A DNA stretch of 12,544 nucleotides from CAYGKP01 sp964350605. GTDB taxonomy: Bacteria; Bacteroidota; Bacteroidia; Cytophagales; JAAEPT01. Position 1 is the stretch's first letter. Each line of letters opens with the position of its first letter. The position numbers and the translations under genes are program-made. The notes beneath the pieces are model-generated. The model searched no databases and was not told the origin of the DNA. It worked only from the letters and a program-made list of their open reading frames with translations. This document shows, piece by piece, positions 7,209 to 12,544 of the stretch. The stretch lies in contig CAYGKP010000061.1 of the NCBI GenBank assembly GCA_964350605.1, positions 1-12,544 on the forward strand. Reading direction: 5' to 3'.

Positions 7209-8170
7209 TAGGCCAGGGCGCGCTTGAAGGCTTCAGTTAGTTTGGGTACCACATCGAACGCATCGCCTACGATGCCGTAATCGGCGGATTTGAAGAACGG
7301 TGCCTCGGGGTCGTTGTTGATGACCACGATCGTCTTCGATGCGCTAACGCCTGCAAGGTGTTGAATCGCGCCGGAAATCCCGATAGCGATGTACAGGTTC
7401 GGTGCGATTTTGATGCCCGTTTGGCCCACGTGTTCGTGGTGCGGGCGCCAATCGGCGTCAGACACGGGTTTCGAACAGGCTGTGGCTGCTCCCAGAGATT
7501 TGGCCAATTCCTCGACCATTCCCCAGTTTTCGGGCCCTTTCAGGCCACGACCGGCGGAAACGACCAGTTCGGCTTCGGGCAAGAGCACGTCGCCTTCGAC
7601 CTTCTTCTCGCTCACCACCTCAACAGAGGAAGCCCCAACCTTCACCTCGACGGGCGAAACAGGTGCAGGGCCACCCGCGGCGGGCAGTTCCGAGAACGAG
7701 TTCTTCTTGATACTGATGACTTTCTTCTCGCGGGTCAAGGTTGTCTCGCAGAAGGCTTTCCCGGTGTAGACACTGCGACGCACCACCAGGTTGCTTCCCT
7801 CCTTTTTTGGCAAGTCCACCACGCCTGTGGCTAGGCTGGCCTTCATCTTGGCAGCCAAGCTGGCGGCCAAGGACTCGGTCAAGGAGGATTGCGGCAGGAT
7901 CACCACCGTTGTGCCCCCAGCCGAAGCCACTTGCTCGACGGCTTCGGCATAGGCCGACCCCAGTCCGCCGTCGATGCCCGAAAGCACCAAGACCTTCTCG
8001 ACTGAGGTATTCGCGAGTTGTTGTTTGCCCTCTTCGTCGAGGCTATTCATCGACAAGGCAACAGCAGGAACACCAAGCAGTTGGGCGGTTTTCAGGCCGT
8101 AGGCCACCGCTTGCAGCGAGGACTTCTTCAGCACCCCACCTTCGGTTTCAGTAAAGATCAGTACGCTCAT
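7208..8170 (-). CDS. etfA: electron transfer flavoprotein, alpha subunit
   Basis: Alpha subunit (320 residues) of the FAD-containing ETF heterodimer, which takes electrons from acyl-CoA and related dehydrogenases and passes them to the quinone pool. The N-terminal domain starts MSVLIFTETEGG. The C-terminal FAD domain shows SAGRGLKG (205-212), HEHVGQTG (245-252) and the family signature LYIAIGISGAIQHLAG (259-274). A conserved NNDPEAPFF follows (285-293), then the closing helix. I chose the ATG at 8170. An upstream alternative start at 8224 would add 18 residues (MPRCATRQ...) that do not belong to the family and would overlap etfB. The gene begins 19 nt after etfB, behind a purine-rich GAAAGAG. 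Its stop overlaps the start of the BFN gene by one base. No ETF-quinone oxidoreductase gene is present in this window. Confidence 0.95.
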   Translation of the reverse strand: MSVLIFTETEGGVLKKSSLQAVAYGLKTAQLLGVPAVALSMNSLDEEGKQQLANTSVEKVLVLSGIDGGLGSAYAEAVEQVASAGGTTVVILPQSSLTESLAASLAAKMKASLATGVVDLPKKEGSNLVVRRSVYTGKAFCETTLTREKKVISIKKNSFSELPAAGGPAPVSPVEVKVGASSVEVVSEKKVEGDVLLPEAELVVSAGRGLKGPENWGMVEELAKSLGAATACSKPVSDADWRPHHEHVGQTGIKIAPNLYIAIGISGAIQHLAGVSASKTIVVINNDPEAPFFKSADYGIVGDAFDVVPKLTEAFKRALA

Positions 8171-8189
8171 CGTTTTCTCTTTCAGGTGG

Positions 8190-8927
8190 TTAAATGACTT
8201 TTGCCTGGTCGCGCAGCGCGGCAACCAATTGGTCTTCCTGCCCCACTTCGAACAGCTTCACCCCGCCTTTGGCTTCAGGCAAGGCAAAGGCTTTGCTTGA
8301 CGAAGCCGGCGCATCGCCCGTTGGGGCAATGACTTCCAACGGTTTGGTGCGCGCCGACATGATCCCGCGCATGCCAGGGATTTTCCACTCGGCGATGGGC
8401 TCCTGGCAACCAAGTACCAGTGGCAAGCTGGCTTTCAAGGTCTGCTTCCCCCCTTCAATTTCTTTGTCCAACTCGGCTGTTGTGCCGTTGAGTTCCAACC
8501 GCATCACGGGTGAAACGGCAGGAATGCCCAGCAACTCGCCGACCAGTCCGTGAACCACGCCGCCGTTAAAGTCAATCGACTCGCGACCCATGAAGATGAT
8601 ATCGAAGGCTTTGTCCTTTGAGTAGGCCGCAATCTGTTCGGCGACGAAAATAGGGTCCGAAGGCTCTGTATCAATGCGAACCGCGGCATCTGCGCCGATG
8701 GCCAAGGCTTTGCGTAGCGAGGGATCACTCGCTGCGGGGCCCACGTTCAGGACCGTCAGCTCGGCACCGAGGGCCTCATTCAATTCAACCGCGCGGGCCA
8801 GTGCGTAATCATCGTAGGGGCCAATGATGAATTGAACACCGTTTTCGTCCAGGCGGGTGTTCGAATCGGTGAACGCGATGCGTGCCGTGGTGTCAGGCAC
8901 GTGGGTGATGCAAACCAGAAACTTCAT
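8190..8927 (-). CDS. etfB: electron transfer flavoprotein, beta subunit
   Basis: Beta subunit (245 residues) of ETF, partner of the alpha subunit encoded next. It carries the N-terminal MKFLVCITHVPDT strand and helix, GPYDDYALARAVEL (36-49) and the nucleotide-binding block MGRESIDFNGG (113-123) followed by HGLVGELLG. The C-terminal LGCQEPIAEWKIPGMRGIM region with ARTKPLEV is typical of ETF-beta, including the recognition-loop area that touches partner dehydrogenases. The ATG at 8927 begins the conserved first strand. It is the first gene of the - strand operon etfB-etfA-BFN-monooxygenase-tyrA and faces a divergent TPR gene across 88 nt, where its promoter should lie. I could not identify a convincing -7/-33 pair there. 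Confidence 0.95.
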   Translation of the reverse strand: MKFLVCITHVPDTTARIAFTDSNTRLDENGVQFIIGPYDDYALARAVELNEALGAELTVLNVGPAASDPSLRKALAIGADAAVRIDTEPSDPIFVAEQIAAYSKDKAFDIIFMGRESIDFNGGVVHGLVGELLGIPAVSPVMRLELNGTTAELDKEIEGGKQTLKASLPLVLGCQEPIAEWKIPGMRGIMSARTKPLEVIAPTGDAPASSSKAFALPEAKGGVKLFEVGQEDQLVAALRDQAKVI

Positions 8928-9015
8928 GGGTGGTGGTTGTCCGTTGATTGACCGGGTTAGAAGTACCTACGGCCAACGGGGCTTGAAGTTAGCCATTCTG
9001 TGCACATTTGCTGGC

Positions 9016-9348
9016 GTGAACGCCACACGAATCGATCAGTTGGAGGCCTTGGCCCGTGAGAGTCCCACGGATCCCTTTTTACAGTACGCCTTGGCATTGG
9101 AGTGGGCGAAAACCGACCGGGATCGCGCAGGCGACTATTTCAAGGCCTTGCTGAACGATCACCCCGACTACCTGCCCGCTTACTACCAAGCGGCACTTCA
9201 TTTCTACGAAGCGGGAGAAGAAGCTGCCTGCGACCCGATCTTGGAGAAGGGCATTGTACTAGCCGCCAAGCAGGGCGAAACCAAGGCACTCGCTGAGCTT
9301 CGCAACCTGAAGACCAACATTGACTTGGGGTTGGACCTAGACCAGTAA
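9016..9348 (+). CDS. small tetratricopeptide-repeat protein
   Basis: Small soluble protein of 110 residues built almost entirely from TPR-like helices. The first repeat is residues 19-50 (from DPFLQYALALEWAK to the terminal Pro of NDHP) and the second begins at DYLPAYYQAALHFYEAG. Spacing of the small and aromatic residues fits the 34-residue TPR pattern. The C-terminal helix holds LKTNIDLGLDLDQ. TPR proteins serve as protein-interaction scaffolds; no partner can be named. The open frame extends back to 8857, but that part runs into the etfB coding region on the other strand and has no family character. The GTG at 9016 gives the natural start (NATRIDQLEAL). The next gene follows after 15 nt and is probably co-transcribed. 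Confidence 0.8.
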   Translation: MNATRIDQLEALARESPTDPFLQYALALEWAKTDRDRAGDYFKALLNDHPDYLPAYYQAALHFYEAGEEAACDPILEKGIVLAAKQGETKALAELRNLKTNIDLGLDLDQ

Positions 9349-9363
9349 AGACCGATAAACAAG

Positions 9364-9654
9364 ATGAGACTCAAAACAGACCAGGAACAAGTTGCGAATC
9401 GCCCGACGAGCCTCAAAGTGCTGGCCATACTAGCAGGCTTGTTACTGTTTTTTGGCGTTTTTCTACTCTTTTCCCTATTGCTGTACCTGTTTGGTTTCGA
9501 CTTCACATGGAGTCAAGACATTCGACCTGAAAGCAGACTGATCGCCGGCTTTTCACTGCTCGGAGCGGGCTTCCCTTTGACTTTTTTTATCCGGCGACAC
9601 GACGCAAAGCGGTACTCAAAAGAGCAGTCTGGAAAGAAGTTACGGGACTACTAG
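9364..9654 (+). CDS. small two-helix membrane protein, function unknown
   Basis: Protein of 96 residues that I do not recognise. A polar N-terminus (1-17) leads to a long Leu/Phe-rich transmembrane helix (about 18-44). A short loop (FDFTWSQDIRPES) follows, then a second helix (about 59-76) and a strongly basic C-terminus (RRHDAKRYSKEQSGKKLRDY). By the positive-inside rule both ends probably face the cytoplasm. It lies 15 nt after the TPR gene. Its stop TAG is part of the palindrome CTAG (9651-9654), which is also the stop of the convergent dnaB. That it is a real gene rests on the plausible membrane topology, the operon-like spacing and the lack of a competing frame. Confidence 0.72.
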   Translation: MRLKTDQEQVANRPTSLKVLAILAGLLLFFGVFLLFSLLLYLFGFDFTWSQDIRPESRLIAGFSLLGAGFPLTFFIRRHDAKRYSKEQSGKKLRDY

Positions 9655-11264
9655 AACGGCGCGTCGTCGTCCGAATCCATTGGCGGAAGCGGGCGTAGGT
9701 TTGGGCCGGGCCCCTCATCGCCACGGTGCGAACCGCCAAATCCCCCACCCGAACTGCCTGACCCCCCGGCGGGCGACGGTCCTGGGCCGTCATTCATGCG
9801 GCTGCCGAAGGTGACTGCGCCACCGCCACCACCCGACCCACCGAAGTAGCCGGGATCCAAGTCCATGAACTTGGTGTACTGACCGACGAAACGCAGCTTA
9901 ACGTCCTCCAAGCGGCCGTTCCGGTTCTTGGCGATAATCACCTCGCCAATGCCTTGCACGGGGTTGCCGTCTGCATCCTCGTTGAAGCCGTAGTATTCGG
10001 GGCGATAAAGGAACATAACTTGGTCGGCATCTTGCTCGATCGAACCCGATTCCCGCAGGTCGGAAAGTTGGGGACGCTTCTCGCCACCGCGCGATTCCAC
10101 GGCCCGTGACAATTGCGAAAGCGCAATCACCGGCACGTTCAACTCCTTGGCCAGTCCCTTGAGTGCCCGGCTGATCGAGGCAATCTCTTGTTCACGATTG
10201 CCCGCTTTACGCGCCGAGGTGTCACCAGTCATCAGCTGCATGTAGTCGATGACGATCAGCTGAATGTCGTGCTGTTGTTTCAGGCGGCGGCTTTTGGCCC
10301 GCAGTTCCAGAATCGAAAGTGCGGGGGTATCATCAATGAAAATCGGCGCATCGGTCAATGAGGCAATGCGGTGGTGAAGCTGCGCCCACTCATGGTCAGC
10401 CAGATTGCCCCGGCGGATCTTGTCGCTTTCCAATTCAGCTTCCGCCGACAAGAGGCGATTGACGAGTTGAACCGACGACATCTCGAGCGAGAACACCGCA
10501 CAGCCTTGCCCAAACTGGACCGCTGCGTTGCGAACCGCCGACAGCATGAACGCCGTCTTACCCATACCGGGGCGCGCAGCCACGATGACCAAATCGCTCT
10601 TCTGCCAGCCGGAGGTTACCCGATCCAAGTCGGTAAAGCCACTGGGCACACCCGTGAGGCCGTCCTTGAGGTCTTTCTTGCTCTCCAGGTCCTTGACCGC
10701 ATCGAGGAGGACGGTGCGCATGTCGGCCACCTGGCGGCGCAGGTTGTTCTCCGAGACCTCGAAAAGCGAGCGTTCGGTTTGGTCGAGCAGTTCAAACACG
10801 TCGGTCGTGTCTTCGAAGGCGTCTTTCTCGATGGTCGAGGCGATGGAGATCAGCTCGCGCTTGATGGCCTGTTCGACGATCACCCGCGCGTGGTGCTCGA
10901 TGTTCGCCGCCGAGTTGACCCGACGGGTCAGTTGGGTCAAGTAAACCGCGCCACCCACCTCTTCGAGGCGGCCCATCTTGCGCAGTTCGCCCGAAACGGT
11001 GACCAGATCAACGGGCTCCGAACGAGTAAAAAGGCGAACAATGGCCTCGAACACCCGCTGGTGAGCCGTGCGGTAAAAGCTTTCGGGCTTCAGAACGTCG
11101 ATCACCGTGGTGAGCGCGTCTTTCTCGATCATCAGCGCACCGAGGACGGCCTCTTCAAATTCCAGGGCTTGGGGGGGCACTTTGCCCAGTTCCAAACCGG
11201 CGAACGCCGCACTTTGACGGGTGCGGAGTGGGGAGCGTACAGAGGGTCGGTCGAGTTCTTCCAT
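9651..11264 (-). CDS. dnaB: replicative DNA helicase DnaB
   Basis: Hexameric ATP-dependent helicase that unwinds DNA at the replication fork, 537 residues (typical DnaB is about 450-520). The N-terminal DnaB domain spans about 28-130 (PPQALEFEEAVLGALM; FYRTAHQRVFEAI), followed by a linker helix. The RecA-like motor has GVPSGFTDLD (205-214), Walker A RPGMGKTA (231-238), Walker B LIVIDYMQL (336-344), ALSQLSR (381-387) and SDLRESGSIEQDADQ (401-415). Residues about 474-537 are a disordered Gly/Pro/Ser-rich tail that ends MDSDDDAPF, very like the acidic tip of single-strand binding protein. The frame is open back to 11393, but the ATG at 11264 is chosen because the extra 43 residues (MDSRWNQC...) are not DnaB-like and cover the DnaA-box cluster. 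The gene ends on a CTAG palindrome shared with the convergent small membrane protein gene. It diverges from mpl. Confidence 0.96.
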   Translation of the reverse strand: MEELDRPSVRSPLRTRQSAAFAGLELGKVPPQALEFEEAVLGALMIEKDALTTVIDVLKPESFYRTAHQRVFEAIVRLFTRSEPVDLVTVSGELRKMGRLEEVGGAVYLTQLTRRVNSAANIEHHARVIVEQAIKRELISIASTIEKDAFEDTTDVFELLDQTERSLFEVSENNLRRQVADMRTVLLDAVKDLESKKDLKDGLTGVPSGFTDLDRVTSGWQKSDLVIVAARPGMGKTAFMLSAVRNAAVQFGQGCAVFSLEMSSVQLVNRLLSAEAELESDKIRRGNLADHEWAQLHHRIASLTDAPIFIDDTPALSILELRAKSRRLKQQHDIQLIVIDYMQLMTGDTSARKAGNREQEIASISRALKGLAKELNVPVIALSQLSRAVESRGGEKRPQLSDLRESGSIEQDADQVMFLYRPEYYGFNEDADGNPVQGIGEVIIAKNRNGRLEDVKLRFVGQYTKFMDLDPGYFGGSGGGGGAVTFGSRMNDGPGPSPAGGSGSSGGGFGGSHRGDEGPGPNLRPLPPMDSDDDAPF

Positions 11265-11274
11265 GGGGGAACCG

Positions 11275-11305
11275 CGAATGTAGTTCGGATGGCTCGGGCG
11301 GCGAA
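11275..11305 (-). promoter_or_regulatory. candidate dnaB promoter
   Basis: On the - strand, TTCG (11302-11305), 19 nt, then TACATTCG (11275-11282) resembles the Bacteroidota pattern TTTG, 19-21 nt, TAnnTTTG, with one mismatch in each box. The -7 box ends 10 nt before the dnaB ATG, so the leader would be very short. This is visual motif matching only. Confidence 0.28.
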
Positions 11306-11363
11306 GGAAAAAATCCCTTGGTTTCCCACCGGATGAAGTCCCGGTATGCTTTCGAACAGGGCG

Positions 11364-11437
11364 GAATCCACATTGATTCCACCGACTGTCCACAGGTTAT
11401 CCACAGAAGATGGAAAGAAATCCACGCCTTTCCCACA
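11364..11437 (+). promoter_or_regulatory. cluster of DnaA-box-like sites between dnaB and mpl
   Basis: Five same-orientation matches to the DnaA box TTATCCACA lie within 74 nt: GAATCCACA (11364-11372, 7 of 9), CTGTCCACA (11386-11394, 7 of 9), TTATCCACA (11397-11405, perfect), AAATCCACG (11418-11426, 6 of 9) and TTTCCCACA (11429-11437, 7 of 9). The second and third start exactly 11 bp apart, one helical turn, which suits cooperative DnaA binding. The cluster sits in the 201-nt gap between the divergent dnaB and mpl starts. It could control dnaB by DnaA or form part of a replication origin. The only A-rich patch nearby (about 11306-11314) is small, so an unwinding element is not obvious. Confidence 0.55.
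11397..11405 (+). promoter_or_regulatory. perfect consensus DnaA box
   Basis: TTATCCACA is identical to the classical high-affinity DnaA box. It stands 132 nt upstream of the dnaB ATG on the other strand and 60 nt upstream of the mpl ATG. A 7-of-9 box lies two bases to its left, giving a tandem TCCACAG repeat. Confidence 0.65.
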
Positions 11438-11461
11438 GCCGGGCCTTCTCCCCTAACTTGG
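11429..11461 (+). promoter_or_regulatory. candidate mpl promoter
   Basis: TTTC (11429-11432), 21 nt, then TAACTTGG (11454-11461) matches the Bacteroidota promoter pattern with one mismatch per box. The -7 box ends only 4 nt before the mpl ATG, so the transcript would be leaderless or nearly so. The upstream box overlaps a DnaA-box-like site. Evidence is weak and visual. Confidence 0.25.
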
Positions 11462-11465
11462 GTGC

Positions 11466-12544
11466 ATGAAGTTGAAGCCCCCCGCCCGTCTGCATTTCAT
11501 CGCCATTGGTGGCAGCGTCATGCACGCCCTGGCCCTGGACCTTCATGCCCAAGGCTTTCGGGTCTCGGGTTCGGACGATGCGTATTTCGACCCCTCGAAG
11601 TCGCGCCTCGCGGCGGCTGGCCTTCTGCCCGACCAGCCCGGCTGGTTCCCGGGGCGCATTACCCCGGACCTGGACGCGGTCATTCTGGGCATGCACGCCA
11701 AAGGCGACAACCCCGAATTGAAGCAGGCCCAGGAATTAAGCCTGCCCATCCTCTCCTTCCCCGAACTGATCGGCCTTCACGCACAGGACAAGCAACGCTT
11801 GGTCGTCGCGGGAAGCCACGGGAAAACTACCATTACAGCCCTCTGCTTGCACGTGCTGCACAAACTGGGCAAACAGGTCGATTACCTAGTCGGCGGGTCG
11901 GTGAAGGGCCTGGAACGCGGCGTACGCCTGACCGAGGACGCGCCTTTACTGTTGGCCGAAGGGGATGAATACCTGACCTCGACCCTCGACCCGGTGCCCA
12001 AGTTCCTGCACTATCATCACCACGCCGCGCTGGTGACAGGCATTGCCTGGGATCACCTGAACGTCTTTCCAACCGAAAAGGTCTACTTGGATGCCTTCGA
12101 GAACCTGGTGAAACTGACCCCCCCCGGCGGCACGATGGTGCTCAACGAGGAGGACCCCAAAGTGGCGGCCTTGGCCGAGCACATCCCCGATGGCGCGAAC
12201 GTGGTGTGCTATCGAACACCCGAGTACACGACCACCGACGGGCATACGATTCTCCATCGCGGCGGCACGGATTATCCCCTGCGCCTGTTTGGGGCCCACA
12301 ATCTGAGCAACTTAGCTGGAGCAATGGCCTTGTTGTCGCTCGCTGGGATCAAAGCAGAGGAGTTCCTGACCGCAGCGGCGGACTTTGAAGGGGCTGGGCT
12401 TCGACTTCAAACGCTTACCGAATCGAAAACGCGGGAAGTGATCCGCGATTTTGCGCATGCGCCCTCGAAAGTAACTGCTAGTGTCAAGGCGGGAAAAGCA
12501 AAACACCCTGACAGAAAGCTGGTTGCTTGTCAAGAGTTACATAC
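11466..12544 (+). CDS. mpl: UDP-MurNAc:L-Ala-gamma-D-Glu-meso-DAP ligase Mpl (3' end cut by window)
   Basis: Mur-ligase-family enzyme of peptidoglycan recycling. Mpl joins the tripeptide L-Ala-gamma-D-Glu-meso-DAP, recovered from old wall, to UDP-N-acetylmuramate using ATP in the cytoplasm. The frame is open from the ATG at 11466 to the window end, giving 359 complete codons of an expected roughly 450. Domain 1 shows LHFIAIGGSVMHALAL (from about residue 9), GSDDAYFDP and ILGMHAKGDNPEL. Domain 2 has the ATP-binding GSHGKTT with Lys120, LLAEGDEY, and GIAWDHLNVFPT with the metal/substrate Asp-His pair. FGAHNLSNLAGA (the Mur motif around the conserved HN) follows, then DFAHAPSKV near the window end marks the start of domain 3. 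The DFAHAPSKV and HAKGDNPEL variants are those I know from Bacteroidota Mpl rather than MurC. It diverges from dnaB across the DnaA-box region. Confidence 0.92.
   Translation, partial: MKLKPPARLHFIAIGGSVMHALALDLHAQGFRVSGSDDAYFDPSKSRLAAAGLLPDQPGWFPGRITPDLDAVILGMHAKGDNPELKQAQELSLPILSFPELIGLHAQDKQRLVVAGSHGKTTITALCLHVLHKLGKQVDYLVGGSVKGLERGVRLTEDAPLLLAEGDEYLTSTLDPVPKFLHYHHHAALVTGIAWDHLNVFPTEKVYLDAFENLVKLTPPGGTMVLNEEDPKVAALAEHIPDGANVVCYRTPEYTTTDGHTILHRGGTDYPLRLFGAHNLSNLAGAMALLSLAGIKAEEFLTAAADFEGAGLRLQTLTESKTREVIRDFAHAPSKVTASVKAGKAKHPDRKLVACQELH

Noticed and set aside
8171..8224. 18-residue extension of EtfA
   Set aside because: It would overlap etfB and precede the conserved MSVLIFTETEGG start with unrelated residues.
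8857..9015. Upstream extension of the TPR gene
   Set aside because: It overlaps the etfB start on the other strand and reads as unconserved sequence; the TPR fold begins after the GTG at 9016.
9690..9850. Gly/Ser-coding repetitive DNA as a simple repeat element
   Set aside because: It encodes the disordered DnaB tail and stays in frame to a meaningful acidic end, so it is coding low complexity, not a separate repeat.
10371..11336. 321-codon + strand open frame opposite dnaB
   Set aside because: It is antisense to the conserved DnaB motor domain. Its translation is rich in Arg, His and Gln without any domain, as expected from the complement of a GC-rich gene.
11265..11393. N-terminal extension of DnaB by 43 residues
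   Set aside because: The segment is unlike the DnaB family and coincides with the DnaA-box region; the ATG at 11264 gives a normal N-terminus.
11265..11465. Assigning the dnaB-mpl gap as oriC outright
   Set aside because: DnaA boxes are present, but no clear AT-rich unwinding element or dnaA/dnaN neighbour is visible, and GC skew cannot be judged from one window. It is kept as a hypothesis only.
11228..11968. 246-codon + strand frame across the dnaB-mpl gap
   Set aside because: It overlaps both the dnaB start and the conserved Mpl domain 1 in another frame. The product is Pro/Arg-rich low complexity with no family features.

Overview
The window looks like chromosomal DNA from a bacterium of the phylum Bacteroidota with unusually high GC for that phylum (well above 50% by eye). 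The evidence is gene content and order: etfB-etfA followed by a bifunctional-nuclease (BFN) gene with a UVR tail, a DUF1573 lipoprotein, a Bacteroidota-type Mpl ligase, a DnaB with a long Gly/Pro tail, and no clear Shine-Dalgarno sequences before most starts. The genus cannot be named from this sequence. I see no mobile element, CRISPR array, tRNA, rRNA or phage gene. Most of the window is core metabolism and housekeeping.

Left part (1-4577, all + strand): a DUF1573 lipoprotein; a major-facilitator transporter that follows closely; type II citrate synthase gltA with its own leader and a strong intrinsic terminator; then two tandem SRPBCC (START-like) proteins, each with an N-terminal membrane anchor.

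Middle part (4574-8927, all - strand): one probable operon read right to left: etfB, etfA, BFN/UVR protein, FAD-dependent monooxygenase, tyrA. Spacings are 19 nt (etfB/etfA), a 1-nt TAGTG overlap (etfA/BFN), 11 nt (BFN/monooxygenase) and a 76-nt overlap (monooxygenase/tyrA), so translational coupling is likely. Divergent from etfB is a small + strand pair, a TPR protein and a two-helix membrane protein.

Right part (9651-12544): dnaB on the - strand and the Mpl cell-wall recycling ligase on the + strand (cut by the window end) diverge from a 201-nt intergenic region. That region carries a cluster of DnaA-box-like sites including one perfect TTATCCACA.

The points most worth a second look are the DnaA-box cluster between dnaB and mpl; the DnaB C-terminus, which imitates the acidic tip of SSB; the tyrA start buried in the monooxygenase gene, with a tyrA protein resembling plant arogenate dehydrogenases; and two convergent gene pairs that share palindromic stop codons (TTAA and CTAG). 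I found no convincing undescribed multi-gene system.
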